NCBI RefSeq assembly: GCF_004348425.1
Contig: NZ_SMKK01000004.1
Coordinates: 1 to 64,000 of the forward strand
DNA: 64,000 nt
From: Actinomadura sp. 7K507
GTDB taxonomy: Bacteria > Actinomycetota > Actinomycetes > Streptosporangiales > Streptosporangiaceae
Reading direction: 5' to 3'
The position numbers and the translations under genes are program-made. The notes below the pieces were generated by a model. The model saw only the letters and a list, made by a program, of their open reading frames with translations. It did no database searches and was not told the DNA's origin. Of this stretch, positions 33,957 to 42,955 are shown in pieces (the stretch's first letter is position 1; every line of letters begins with the position of its first letter).

Positions 33957-35548
33957 ACGATCCCGACGCGAGCAGGGCCTTCACCGAGACCGCGTCCGGT
34001 ATCCCGGTCGAGGCCGTCTACGGCCCGCAGGACCGGAGCGGGGAGCCGCCGGGGCCGGGCGCCTTCCCCTTCACCCGCGGCAACTACGCCGCCGGGTACC
34101 GGGGACGGCTGTGGACGCTGCGGCAGTACTCCGGGTTCGGCACCGCCGAGGAGTCCAACCGCCGCTACCGGTACCTGCTGGACCAGGGCGGCACCGGCCT
34201 GTCGGTGGCGCTCGACCTGCCCACCCAGTGCGGCCACGACTCCGACGACCCGGAGGTGACCGACGAGGTCGGCCGGGTCGGCGTCGCCATCGACACCCTC
34301 GCCGACGCCGAGGTCCTGTTCGACGGCATCCCGCTGGACAGGATCAGCACCAGCTTCACCATCAACGGGACGGCCGCGATCCTGCTGGCCTTCTACGTCG
34401 CCGCCGCCGAACGCGCCGGGGTCCCCCGGGAGAAGCTCACCGGGACGATCCAGAACGACATCCTGAAGGAGTACGCCTCCCGCGGCACCTGGATCTGGCC
34501 GCCCGAACCGTCGCTGCGGCTGATCGCCGACACCATCGAGTTCTGCGCGGCGGAGGTGCCGAGGTTCAACGCGATCTCGGTCGCCGGGGCGCACTTCCGC
34601 GACGCCGGGGCCACCGCCGTCCAGGAGATGGCCTTCACCCTCGCCGACGGCGTCACCTACTGCGACACGGTGCTGGAACGCGGCCGGATGTCGATCGAGA
34701 AGTTCGCGCCGCAGGTCTCGTTCTTCTTCTACACCCACGGCGACTTCTTCGAGGAGGTCGCCAAGTACCGGGCGGGCCGCCGCCGCTGGGCCACGATCGT
34801 CCGGGAACGCTACGGGGCGACCACGGACAAGGCGTCGATGTTCCGCTTCGGCTGCGTCGCGGGCGGCGCCTCCCTCTACGCCCCGCAGGCGCAGAACAAC
34901 ATCGTCCGGGTCGCCTACGAGGCGATGGCCTCGGTGCTGGGCGGCGTCCAGTCGATGTTCACCGCGGCCTGGGACGAGCCGTTCGCGCTGCCCAGCGAGG
35001 AGTCGGCGACGCTCGCGCTGCGCACCCAGCAGATCCTCGCGCACGAGACCGGAGTGGCCCGCGTCGCGGACCCGCTCGGCGGGTCGTACTTCGTGGAGGC
35101 GCTGACCGACGCGACCGAGGCCCGGATCGTCGAGATCATGGACGATCTGGACCGGCGGGGCGGGATGGTCCGCGCCATCGAGGACGGCTACCTCCAGGGG
35201 CTCATCGCCGACGAGGCGTACCGGCTGCACCGGGAGGTCGAGCAGGGCACGCGCCCCGTCGTCGGCGTCAACCGGTTCGTGTCCGACGAGCCCGAGCCCG
35301 ACCTCGCCACCTACGAGCTGAACGCCGAGGGACGCGAACGGCAGCTCAAGCGGCTCGCCAAGGTGAAGGCCGGACGCGACTCCGCGGCCGTACGCGGCAG
35401 CCTCGCCGCCCTCTCCAGGGCCGCCGAGGGAGACGGCAACCTGATGGGCCCCCTGATCGACTGCGCCGACGCGTACTGCACGGTCGGTGAGATGGTCGCC
35501 GCGCTGAAGGCGGTCTGGGGCGAGTTCCAGCAACCGGTGGTGTTCTGA
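33953..35548 (+). CDS. Large subunit of a split B12-dependent acyl-CoA mutase, divergent active site
   Basis: A 531-residue catalytic subunit of the methylmalonyl/isobutyryl-CoA mutase family, lacking the B12 domain, which is supplied by the next gene. Against P. shermanii MutB numbering (recalled) it keeps the substrate pair Tyr89 (here Tyr59, LRQYSGF) and Arg207 (Arg177, EYASRGTW), which marks a free carboxylate on the substrate. It also keeps Gln197 (Gln167), His244 (His214) and Glu370 (Glu342). It loses Tyr243 (Ala213), His328/Gln330 (Gly300/Val302) and Asn366 (Ala338), where SLHTNALDE is SMFTAAWDE. Isobutyryl-CoA mutase would have Phe/Gln at the substrate pair. A new substrate is likely. 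Confidence 0.93.
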   Translation: MNDPDASRAFTETASGIPVEAVYGPQDRSGEPPGPGAFPFTRGNYAAGYRGRLWTLRQYSGFGTAEESNRRYRYLLDQGGTGLSVALDLPTQCGHDSDDPEVTDEVGRVGVAIDTLADAEVLFDGIPLDRISTSFTINGTAAILLAFYVAAAERAGVPREKLTGTIQNDILKEYASRGTWIWPPEPSLRLIADTIEFCAAEVPRFNAISVAGAHFRDAGATAVQEMAFTLADGVTYCDTVLERGRMSIEKFAPQVSFFFYTHGDFFEEVAKYRAGRRRWATIVRERYGATTDKASMFRFGCVAGGASLYAPQAQNNIVRVAYEAMASVLGGVQSMFTAAWDEPFALPSEESATLALRTQQILAHETGVARVADPLGGSYFVEALTDATEARIVEIMDDLDRRGGMVRAIEDGYLQGLIADEAYRLHREVEQGTRPVVGVNRFVSDEPEPDLATYELNAEGRERQLKRLAKVKAGRDSAAVRGSLAALSRAAEGDGNLMGPLIDCADAYCTVGEMVAALKAVWGEFQQPVVF

Positions 35549-35549
35549 C

Positions 35550-35960
35550 ATGCCCGCACGGATACTCGTCGCCAAACCGGGCCTGGACGGCCACGACAGA
35601 GGTGCCAAGATCGTCGCCCGGACGCTGCGCGACGCGGGCTTCGAGGTCGTCTTCACCGGCATCCGCCAGCGCGTCGAGGACATCGTCGCGATCGCCCTCC
35701 AGGAGGACGTGGCCGTGGTCGGCCTCAGCATCCTGTCCGGCGCGCACCTGTCCCTCACGGCCCGCACCGTCGAGGCGCTGCGGGCGGCCGGCGCGGGCGA
35801 CATCCTCGTGGTCGTCGGCGGCACGATCCCCGCGGCCGACGTCTCCCGCCTCAAGGACGCGGGCGCCGCCGCAGTCTTCCCGACCGGCACGCCCCTGGAC
35901 GACCTCGTGGCGCGCGTCCGCGCCCTGACCGCCGTCCCGGCCGAGGGGACGGGCCCGTGA
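35550..35960 (+). CDS. B12-binding subunit of the split acyl-CoA mutase
   Basis: A 136-residue cobalamin-binding domain, the same length as IcmB of streptomycetes. The His-on motif DxHxxG is DGHDRG near the N-terminus (KPGLDGHDRGAKIVAR). The other family motifs are GLSILSGAH and VVVGGTIP. It starts one base after the large-subunit stop. The His of DGHD replaces the dimethylbenzimidazole ligand of cobalt. Split large/small mutases occur in isobutyryl-CoA mutases and archaeal methylmalonyl-CoA mutases. Confidence 0.94.
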   Translation: MPARILVAKPGLDGHDRGAKIVARTLRDAGFEVVFTGIRQRVEDIVAIALQEDVAVVGLSILSGAHLSLTARTVEALRAAGAGDILVVVGGTIPAADVSRLKDAGAAAVFPTGTPLDDLVARVRALTAVPAEGTGP

Positions 35961-35986
35961 CCTCCGCGCACGGCGCGCGCGGAGAC

Positions 35987-36034
35987 GCACGCGGCCGGGC
36001 CGGCGCGCCCGGCCGCGTGCGCCCGGCCGCGTGC
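35987..36034. repeat. Perfect 14-bp hairpin followed by a 14-bp direct repeat
   Basis: GCACGCGGCCGGGC (35987-36000) pairs with 36007-36020, and that arm is then repeated directly at 36021-36034. It lies in the 136-base gap between the mutase subunit and the F420-type oxidoreductase, where it may reduce read-through or protect the upstream mRNA. Two copies of a CAGCCCGACGACCAG-type sequence follow up to 36088. Confidence 0.7.
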
Positions 36035-36096
36035 GCCCGGCCCTCAGCCCACCCCCCCAGCCCGACGACCAGCCAGCCCGACGACCAGGAGGCATT

Positions 36097-37053
36097 GTGC
36101 GGATCGGCGTGATGATCGGACCGGAGCGCGGGGATTCCGCGAAGAAGGCCGCGCGGATGATGGACGACATCGAATGGGCGGAGTCCGCCGGGATGGACAC
36201 CGCGTGGATCCCGCAGATCCCGACGGACTTCGACGCGCTGACGGCGGTGGCGCTGATGGGCGCCCGCACGTCCAGGATCGAACTGGGCACCGCCGTCGTC
36301 CCGCTGCAGCTCCAGCACCCGATCGCGCTGGCGCGGCAGGCGCTGTCCACGCACGCCGCTGCGGGCGGGCGGCTGGCGCTCGGCCTCGGGCCGTCGCACC
36401 ACTGGATCGTCCGGGACATGCTCGGGCTGCCCTACGAGCGGCCCGCCGCCTACACCCGCGACTACCTGGACGTCCTGGACGCGGCACTGGACGGGCCGGG
36501 CCAGGTCGACGTGGAGAACGAGACGTTCACCGTGCACAACCCGCTGGGCATCGGCCCGGTGGCGCCGCTGCCGGTGCTGCTCGCCGCGCTCGGCCCGGTG
36601 ATGCTGAGGCTCGCGGGCGAACGCGCCGCCGGGACCGTCCTGTGGATGGCCGACGAGCGGGCGGTGGCCGAGCACGTCGTGCCGCGCATCACCAAGGCCG
36701 CCGGCGAGGCGGGCCGCCCGGAGCCGCGGATCGTCGCCGGGATTCCGGTCTGCCTGTGCGGGCCGTCCGAAGTGGACGCGGCCCGTGAGCGCGCCAACCG
36801 GATCCTGGGCGAGGCCGAGATCTCGCCCAACTACCAGCGGCTCCTGGACTACGGGGACGCCGGGGACGTCGGCGACCTGTGCGCGGCCGGCGACGAGGAG
36901 GCCATCGCGGCCAGGTTCCGCCGGTTCGCCGACGCGGGCGTCACCGACCTGTCGGTGCGGCTGCTGCCGATCGGCGAGAACCGGGACGAGCTGATCGCCT
37001 CCAAGCTCCGCACCCGGGAGATGCTCGCGCAGCTCGCCGCGGACCTGCGGTGA
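36097..37053 (+). CDS. LLM-class (luciferase-like, probably F420-dependent) oxidoreductase
   Basis: A 318-residue TIM-barrel protein of the bacterial luciferase-like family. Landmarks are RIGVMIGPERGDS, WAESAGMDTAWIPQ, RLALGLGPSHHWI and the C-terminal RFRRFADAGVTDLSVR. In actinobacteria this group mostly uses deazaflavin F420. AGGAGG immediately before GTG 36097 fixes the start. Its stop overlaps the CaiB gene, so it is co-transcribed with the CoA transferase and CoA ligase. Reaction unknown. Confidence 0.9.
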   Translation: MRIGVMIGPERGDSAKKAARMMDDIEWAESAGMDTAWIPQIPTDFDALTAVALMGARTSRIELGTAVVPLQLQHPIALARQALSTHAAAGGRLALGLGPSHHWIVRDMLGLPYERPAAYTRDYLDVLDAALDGPGQVDVENETFTVHNPLGIGPVAPLPVLLAALGPVMLRLAGERAAGTVLWMADERAVAEHVVPRITKAAGEAGRPEPRIVAGIPVCLCGPSEVDAARERANRILGEAEISPNYQRLLDYGDAGDVGDLCAAGDEEAIAARFRRFADAGVTDLSVRLLPIGENRDELIASKLRTREMLAQLAADLR

Positions 37054-38099
37054 GCCGGGGGCCGCTGGCGGGCATCCGCGTCCTGGAGGCCGGGCACATC
37101 CTGGCCGGCCCCTACGCCACCATGCTGCTCGCCGACCTCGGCGCCGAGGTCACCAAGATCGAACCACCGGGCGGGGACCTGTCCCGGCAGGTCGGCGACG
37201 CCTACTTCGCCAGCATCAACCGCAGCAAGCGCAGCGTGTGCCTGGACCTCACGACCGGCGAGGGGCGCGCGCGGCTCGGCGAGCTCGCCGCGGACGCGCA
37301 CGCGCTGCTGGTCAACCTGAAGCCGTCGGCCATCCACCGGCTCGGGCTCACCTACGATCACCTGCGGAGATGGAACGAGCGGATCGTCTGCGTCGCGCTC
37401 ACCGGCTTCGGCCTGGCGGCCGGGGACCACCCGGCCTTCGACTATGTGGTGCAGGCGGCGACGGGCGTCGCCGCGCTCACCGGCGACCCGGACGGCCCGC
37501 CCACGCTGCCCGGCTACTCCTCGGCCGACAACTCCGCCGGGATGGCCGCCGCGCTCGGCCTGCTCGCCCAGATCGTCTCCGGGCGCGGCGGGCAGGTCGA
37601 GGTGTCGCTGCGGGACGTGATGCTGTCGCAGCTCAACTACCGGGCCTCCGCCTACCTCAACGAGGGGACCGAACCGCGGCGGCTGCCGTTCGGCGCGCAC
37701 TCCTACTACGTCCCCGCCCAGCTCTTCCCCACGGGGGACGGCCACCTGGCGCTGTTCATCACCCATGACGGGTTCTGGAAGTCGTTCTGCGCCGAGGCGG
37801 GGATCGCCGGCTTCCCGACGATGGCCGAGCGGGTGGAGCGGCGCGCGGAGGTCCTGGCCGCGGTCACCGGGGTGCTGGCCGCCGACACCGCGGCGGGCTG
37901 GGAGGCGCGGCTGCGCCCGCTGGGCATCCCGGCGGCGGCCGTGCGTACGCTGCCGGAGGCCCTCGGCGCCACTCCGGAGATGATCGTCAGGGCCGGTGAT
38001 TTCCGGCTGGTCGGCAGCCCGATCCGGATCGCGGGGCACGAGCCCGCCTACGGGCCGCCGCCCGCGCTGGGCGAGCATGGCGGCAGGGAGGGGCCATGA
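37050..38099 (+). CDS. CaiB/BaiF family CoA transferase
   Basis: A 349-residue class III CoA transferase. It starts GIRVLEAGHILAGPYATMLLADLGAEVTKIE-like (N-terminal CoA fold, given here in outline) with NRSKRSVCLDL. The catalytic Asp is probably in SSADNSAGMAAAL. It moves CoA between carboxylic acids and may also act as a racemase-type member. The GTG overlaps the upstream stop and the gene overlaps the ligase downstream. With about 350 residues it is slightly shorter than the usual 400. Confidence 0.9.
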   Translation: MSRGPLAGIRVLEAGHILAGPYATMLLADLGAEVTKIEPPGGDLSRQVGDAYFASINRSKRSVCLDLTTGEGRARLGELAADAHALLVNLKPSAIHRLGLTYDHLRRWNERIVCVALTGFGLAAGDHPAFDYVVQAATGVAALTGDPDGPPTLPGYSSADNSAGMAAALGLLAQIVSGRGGQVEVSLRDVMLSQLNYRASAYLNEGTEPRRLPFGAHSYYVPAQLFPTGDGHLALFITHDGFWKSFCAEAGIAGFPTMAERVERRAEVLAAVTGVLAADTAAGWEARLRPLGIPAAAVRTLPEALGATPEMIVRAGDFRLVGSPIRIAGHEPAYGPPPALGEHGGREGP

Positions 38100-39493
38100 G
38101 CGATTGGATCGCTCTCGTCTTCGAGGAGCGGGAGTTCACCGCGGAACGGCTGGAGGCGCTGGCCCGCGGGCTGGCGGGGACGCTGGAGCGGCGCGGTGTG
38201 CGGTCGGGGGACCGGGTGGCGCTGATGTCGTCGAACCGGCCCGAGTTCGTCGTGGCGGTGCTGGCGCTCTGGCGGCTCGGCGCCGCGGTCGTGCTGTTCA
38301 GTCCGGCGTGGAAGCGCGGCGAGGCCGAGCACGCGATCGCGATCACCGAGCCGGCGCACGCGGTGGGCGACCACCCGGTGCTGGCCGGGATGATGCCGAT
38401 GCTGCACCTGGACGACCCGATCGAGCCGGGCGGCGGCGGTCCCGCACCGGAGCGCGACCCGGACGCGGACGCCGTGCTGGTGTTCAGCTCCGGCACGACC
38501 GGCCTGCCCAAGGCGGTCCGGCACACGCACCGCTCGTTCGCCGCCGCCGTCCGGCACTGGCGGGACGCGCTTGGCCTCACCGGGACCGACCGGATGCAGA
38601 TCACCACGCCGCCCTCGCACATCCTCGGGCTGCTCAACATCGTCACCGCCCTGGAAAGCGGGGTGTGGACACGGCTGCACCGCAGGTTCGACCTGGACGC
38701 GATGCTGCGCCACATCGAGGCCGACCGGATCACGGTGGAGATGGCGGTGGCGCCGATCGCGCTCGCCATGGCGTCCCACCCGAGGCTGGAGTCCTACGAC
38801 CTCTCGTCGCTGCGCTACATCATGTGGGGCGCGACGCCGGTGACGCCGAGCGTCGCCGAGACCGTCACCCGGCGGACCGGCGTCGGCTGGGTCCCCGCCT
38901 ACGGCGCCACCGAAGTGCCCGTCATCGCCTGCAACCCACTCGACGGGGCGCGGCTCGACAGCGTGGGACGGCCGGTCCCGGGCGTGGAGGCGCGGGTGGT
39001 CTCGCTGGAGACCGGCGAGCCCGTCCCGCCCGGCGAGACGGGTGAGATCCAGGTGCGGGCCGAGTCGCTGATGGCCGGGTACCTGCCCGCGGAGGCGACG
39101 GCGGCGTCGCTCGACGACGGCTGGTACCGGACCGGCGACGTCGGGAACATCGACGCCGGCGGCTGGCTGCGGCTCACCGACCGCACCAAGGAGATGATCA
39201 AGGTGCGCGGCTTCCAGGTCGCGCCCGCCGAGGTCGAGGCCGTCCTGCACGGCCATCCCGCCGTCGACGACTGCGCCGTGTTCGGGGTGCCCGACGCGGC
39301 GGACGGGGAGCGGGTCGTCGCGGCCGTCGCGGCGGGCGCCGAGGTCGATCCCGCCGAGCTTGTCGCGCTGGTGGGCGAGCGGCTGGCCTCCTACAAGCGC
39401 CCGGAGCGGGTGCTGCTCGTGCCCGAGATCCCCCGGCTGCCGTCCGGAAAGGTACTGCGCCGCGTCCTGCGCGACCGCCTCGGACCGGGATGA
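38096..39493 (+). CDS. Acyl-CoA synthetase (AMP-forming), FadD-like
   Basis: A 465-residue ANL ligase. Motifs are FSSGTTGLPKAVRHTH, PAYGATEVP, GWYRTGDVG, the hinge DRTKEMIKVRGFQVAPAEVE and the C-terminal Lys motif LPSGKVLRRVL. It closes a seven-gene plus-strand operon starting at the amidohydrolase. Compared with the neighbours the N-terminal domain is compact. It may activate an acid released late in the pathway. Confidence 0.92.
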   Translation: MSDWIALVFEEREFTAERLEALARGLAGTLERRGVRSGDRVALMSSNRPEFVVAVLALWRLGAAVVLFSPAWKRGEAEHAIAITEPAHAVGDHPVLAGMMPMLHLDDPIEPGGGGPAPERDPDADAVLVFSSGTTGLPKAVRHTHRSFAAAVRHWRDALGLTGTDRMQITTPPSHILGLLNIVTALESGVWTRLHRRFDLDAMLRHIEADRITVEMAVAPIALAMASHPRLESYDLSSLRYIMWGATPVTPSVAETVTRRTGVGWVPAYGATEVPVIACNPLDGARLDSVGRPVPGVEARVVSLETGEPVPPGETGEIQVRAESLMAGYLPAEATAASLDDGWYRTGDVGNIDAGGWLRLTDRTKEMIKVRGFQVAPAEVEAVLHGHPAVDDCAVFGVPDAADGERVVAAVAAGAEVDPAELVALVGERLASYKRPERVLLVPEIPRLPSGKVLRRVLRDRLGPG

Positions 39494-39500
39494 CGGGCGG

Positions 39501-39534
39501 CCGGGACCCGGAGGCGTCCCCTTCCGGGCCCCGG
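39501..39534. terminator. 12-bp hairpin with one mismatch between convergent genes
   Basis: Arms 39501-39512 and 39523-39534 pair with a single mismatch around a 10-base loop, in the 47-base gap between the converging CoA ligase and SDR genes. Confidence 0.55.
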
Positions 39535-39540
39535 CACGGC

Positions 39541-40305
39541 CTACTTCGGCGGGAAGCGCAGCGCGCCGTCGAGACGGATCACCTCGCCGTTCAGGTAGTC
39601 GTTCTCGCAGATGTGCTGGACGAGGCCCGCGTACTCGGCGGGGCGGCCCATCCGCTTCGGGTGCGGCACCTGCGAGCCCCAGTGGGCCTCCAGCTTCTCG
39701 GCCGCCTGGCCGTAGGCGGGGGTCAGGAACGTGCCGGGGGCGATGGACACGACGCGGATGCCGAGCGGGGACAGGTCGCGGGCGGCGACGAGCGTCATGC
39801 CGGCCACCCCTCCCTTCGCCGCGGCATAGGGGAGCTGGCCGACCTGGCCCTCGTAGGCGGCGATCGAGGCGGTGTTGACGATGACGCCGCGGGCGCCGTC
39901 GTCGAGCGGTTCCTGGCGGCCGATCGCGGCGGCGGCCAGGCGCATCACGTTGAACACGGCGGTGAGGTAGTACTCGATGGTCGTCCGGAAGCCGTCCAGG
40001 TCGAGAGGGGAGCCGTCCCGGCCGACGAGCCGGCCGCCGCTCGCCGGGCCGCCGTGCGCGTCCACCGAGATCCGCAGCGGCCCGAGCGCCTCCGCCGCGG
40101 CGAGCGCCTCCCGGACCGACGCCTCGTCGGTGGCGTCGGTGCGCACGTACCGGACGCCCAGCTCCTCCTCCAGCGCCTTGCCCTTCTCGTCGGCCACGTC
40201 CGCGACGACCACCTTCGCCCCGGCCGCGTGCAGACGGCGCACGGTGGCCTCGCCCAGGCCGCCGGTGCCGCCGACGACGACCGCGGAGCTGTCACTGATC
40301 ACCAT
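39541..40305 (-). CDS. SDR, 3-hydroxyacyl-CoA dehydrogenase type II-like
   Basis: A 254-residue SDR. The cofactor loop is [16 protein letters not shown], with Asp in VVVADV indicating NAD(H). The catalytic residues are Ser in [10 protein letters not shown] and YAAAK. The wording and length resemble HSD17B10-type enzymes that oxidise 3-hydroxyacyl-CoA. That fits the divergent CoA ligase-thiolase operon on the other side of operator site 7. Start: the ATG before VISDSSAV. Confidence 0.9.
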   Translation of the reverse strand: MVISDSSAVVVGGTGGLGEATVRRLHAAGAKVVVADVADEKGKALEEELGVRYVRTDATDEASVREALAAAEALGPLRISVDAHGGPASGGRLVGRDGSPLDLDGFRTTIEYYLTAVFNVMRLAAAAIGRQEPLDDGARGVIVNTASIAAYEGQVGQLPYAAAKGGVAGMTLVAARDLSPLGIRVVSIAPGTFLTPAYGQAAEKLEAHWGSQVPHPKRMGRPAEYAGLVQHICENDYLNGEVIRLDGALRFPPK

Positions 40306-40341
40306 CTGTTCCCTCTCTTGCGAGTACGACTCTTCGATTGA

Positions 40342-40356
40342 GAGAATAGCATTCTC
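40342..40356. promoter_or_regulatory. Operator site 7, perfect GAGAATAGCATTCTC
   Basis: A perfect palindrome whose last base directly precedes the ATG of the CoA ligase at 40357. A third imperfect half-site (ACTCTT) lies 7 bases upstream (40329-40334). The divergent SDR starts 37 bases away. Confidence 0.88.
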
Positions 40357-41799
40357 ATGAACATCACCATGATCCTCGAAATGGCGGCGTCGAACGGCGA
40401 CCGGGCCGCGGTGACGGCCGGCGGCCGCTCCCTGACCGCGGCCGAGCTGCTGCGCCTCGCCCGTGCCGCCGCCCCGCGGTTCCGGCGGCACCCGGCCGTC
40501 CTCTACCTGGGCGCCAACCACCTCGCCTACCCCGTCGCCCTCTTCGGCGCGGCCATCGCCGGGGTGCCGCTGGTCCCGCTCAACTACCGGCTGGGCGAGC
40601 TGCAGCTGGCCGATCTCCAGGCCCGGCATTCCGGCGCGCTCGTGCTGAAGCCGTCCGATCTCGACGCCCTGCTGGAGCCCGCGGAGCCGGACCAGGAGCA
40701 GACGGGCGAGGAGACGGGGTCGCCGCAGGACGGTGACGCCGTCGCCGTCCTGCTCTACACGAGCGGGACGACCGCGGCGCCCAAGGCGGCGATTCTGCGG
40801 CACAGGCACCTGCTCGCCTACGTGCTGAACACGCTGGAGTTCGGGTCCGCGGGGGAGGAGGACGCGGCGCTGGTGGCCGTGCCGCCGTACCACGTCGCCG
40901 GGCTGGCCAACCTGCTGTCCAACCTCTACACGGGACGCCGCGTCGTCTACATGGCGGCGTTCGACCCGGCCGGTTGGCTGCGGGCCGTCCGGCACGAGCG
41001 GATCACGCACGCGCTGGTGGTGCCGACGATGCTGGCGCGGATCGTCGCCGAGGTGCCGGGCGGCGACGCCGGCACGCCGACGCTGCGCAGCCTCGCCTAC
41101 GGCGGCGCCCGGACGCCGATGCCGGTCCTGGAGAGCGCGCTGAGGATCTTCCCGGACACCGGGTTCGTCAACGCCTACGGGCTGACCGAGACCGCGTCCT
41201 CGGTCGCCGTGCTCGGGCCGGACGACCACCGCGAGGCGATGGCCTCGGACGACCCGCCGGTGCGGGCGCGGCTGGGGTCGGTCGGCCGGGCGCTGCCCGG
41301 TGTCGAGTTCCAGATCCGCCGGGAGGACGGCACGCCGGCCGCGCCGGACGAGACGGGCCTGGTGTTCGTGCGCGGCGACCAGATCTCCGGAGAGTACGGC
41401 GGGCGCAGCGTCCTGGACGCCGGCGGCTGGTTCGCCACCCGGGACCGGGGCCGGCTGGACGCCGGCGGCTACCTGTTCATCGAGGGCCGCGCCGACGACA
41501 CCGTCATCCGGGGCGGCGAGAACATCGCGCCCGCCGAGATCGAGGACGTGCTGCTCGCCCACCCCGGGATCACCGAGGCGGCCGTGGTCGGCGTGCCCGA
41601 CCCCGAGTGGGGGCAGCGGCTCGTCGCCGTCCTCGTCGGGGAGGGCGACCCCGAAGAGATCAAGGCGTTCGTGCGGGCCCGGCTCCGCTCGTCCAAGACC
41701 CCCGACGCCGTCGTGTTCCGCGCCGAACTCCCCAGGACCGACACCGGAAAACTGCTGCGCCGCTCGCTGCTGGCCGATCTGGAGAACACCCATGCCTGA
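40357..41799 (+). CDS. Acyl-CoA synthetase-like protein (ANL superfamily)
   Basis: A 480-residue ANL protein with LLYTSGTTAAPKAAILRH, NAYGLTETASS, RADDTVIRGGENIAPAEIE and TDTGKLLRRSL. The usual TGD of the adenylate site is TRD (GWFATRDRG), a Gly-to-Arg change that may alter activity. The ATG abuts operator site 7, leaving no room for a ribosome site, so the mRNA is probably leaderless. It overlaps the thiolase by 8 bases. Confidence 0.9.
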   Translation: MNITMILEMAASNGDRAAVTAGGRSLTAAELLRLARAAAPRFRRHPAVLYLGANHLAYPVALFGAAIAGVPLVPLNYRLGELQLADLQARHSGALVLKPSDLDALLEPAEPDQEQTGEETGSPQDGDAVAVLLYTSGTTAAPKAAILRHRHLLAYVLNTLEFGSAGEEDAALVAVPPYHVAGLANLLSNLYTGRRVVYMAAFDPAGWLRAVRHERITHALVVPTMLARIVAEVPGGDAGTPTLRSLAYGGARTPMPVLESALRIFPDTGFVNAYGLTETASSVAVLGPDDHREAMASDDPPVRARLGSVGRALPGVEFQIRREDGTPAAPDETGLVFVRGDQISGEYGGRSVLDAGGWFATRDRGRLDAGGYLFIEGRADDTVIRGGENIAPAEIEDVLLAHPGITEAAVVGVPDPEWGQRLVAVLVGEGDPEEIKAFVRARLRSSKTPDAVVFRAELPRTDTGKLLRRSLLADLENTHA

Positions 41800-42943
41800 A
41801 GCCGTCATCGTGTCCGCCCTGCGCACCCCCATCGGCACCGCCTTCAAGGGGACGCTGCGCGACACCACCGCCTACGACCTGGCCCACCACGTCGTCTCCG
41901 CCGCCGCGGACGGGCTCGACCCCGGCCGGGTGGACGACGTGATCCTCGGCGAGGGCCTCTACGGCGGCGGCGTCGTGGCCCGGCACGCGGCCGTGACCGC
42001 CGGGCTCACCGACGTCGCCGGGCTGGCGCAGAACCGGCACTGCGCCGCCGGGCAGGCCGCCGTCCAGAGTGCCGCCGCGAGCGTGCGCGCGGGCATGGAC
42101 GACCTGGTCATCGCCGGGGGAGTGAACTCGGCGTCGACCTCGCCCCGGTCCCGGCTGAAGCTGGGCGAGGAGTGGGCGGACTGGTTCCCGCCGACGCACC
42201 CGGACCGCCCGGACGCGCCCAACATGGACATGTCGATCACCGTCGGCTGGAACGCGGCCGTCAAGGCCGGCGTGACCCGCGAGGAGATGGACGCCTGGGC
42301 GCTGCGCTCGCACCGCAACGCCGTCCGCTCCATCGACGAGGGCTGGTTCGAGGCCGAGACCGTCCCGATCGAGACGCCGCACGGGACGTTCTCGGTGGAC
42401 GAGCATCCGCGCCGCGGCACCAGCATGGAGAAGCTGGCCGCGCTGAAGCCCCTGCACCCGGAGATCGAGGGATTCAGCATCACCGCGGGCAACGCGTGCG
42501 GCGCCAACGACGCGGCCGCCGCCCTCGTCATCGCCGGCGACGCGCTCGCTGAGCGGGAGGGGCTGCCGGTGCTGGCCACCGTCCGGTCCTGGGCGTCCGT
42601 CGGGGTCGACCCCGCCGAGACCGGGCTGGCCCCGGTGAAGGCGATCCCCAAGGCCCTGGCCCGCGCCGGGCTGTCGTCCGGCGACGTCGACCTGTTCGAG
42701 ATCAACGAGGCGTTCGCCGCGATGTGCGTGGCGAGCATCCGGTTGCTGGACCTGGACGCGGACCGCGTGAACGTGAACGGCAGCGGCTGCTCGCTCGGCC
42801 ACCCGGTCGCCGCCACCGGCGCCCGGATGCTGGTCACCCTCGTGCACGAGCTGCGCCGCCGTGGCGGCGGCACCGGCGTCGCGGCGATGTGCGCGGGCGG
42901 CGGCATGGGCACGGCCACCGTCATCGAGGTCCCCGCCCCATGA
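41792..42943 (+). CDS. Thiolase (acetyl-CoA acyltransferase), FadA-like
   Basis: A 383-residue thiolase. Catalytic residues are Cys84 in NRHCAAGQAAV, His in GHPVAATGAR and Cys in CAGGGMG. NEAFAAM is the conserved Asn-Glu loop. It should cleave a 3-ketoacyl-CoA with CoA to release acetyl- or propionyl-CoA. It is flanked by the CoA ligase and a MeaB chaperone in one operon. Substrate specificity of the FadA5/FadA6 type is possible but not shown. Confidence 0.93.
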   Translation: MPEAVIVSALRTPIGTAFKGTLRDTTAYDLAHHVVSAAADGLDPGRVDDVILGEGLYGGGVVARHAAVTAGLTDVAGLAQNRHCAAGQAAVQSAAASVRAGMDDLVIAGGVNSASTSPRSRLKLGEEWADWFPPTHPDRPDAPNMDMSITVGWNAAVKAGVTREEMDAWALRSHRNAVRSIDEGWFEAETVPIETPHGTFSVDEHPRRGTSMEKLAALKPLHPEIEGFSITAGNACGANDAAAALVIAGDALAEREGLPVLATVRSWASVGVDPAETGLAPVKAIPKALARAGLSSGDVDLFEINEAFAAMCVASIRLLDLDADRVNVNGSGCSLGHPVAATGARMLVTLVHELRRRGGGTGVAAMCAGGGMGTATVIEVPAP

Positions 42944-42955
42944 CCCGCTGACCCG

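Noticed and set aside
33953-35960. Isobutyryl-CoA mutase (IcmA/IcmB) based on split layout and subunit length
   Set aside because: The substrate pair is Tyr/Arg, not Phe/Gln, so a carboxylated substrate is predicted.
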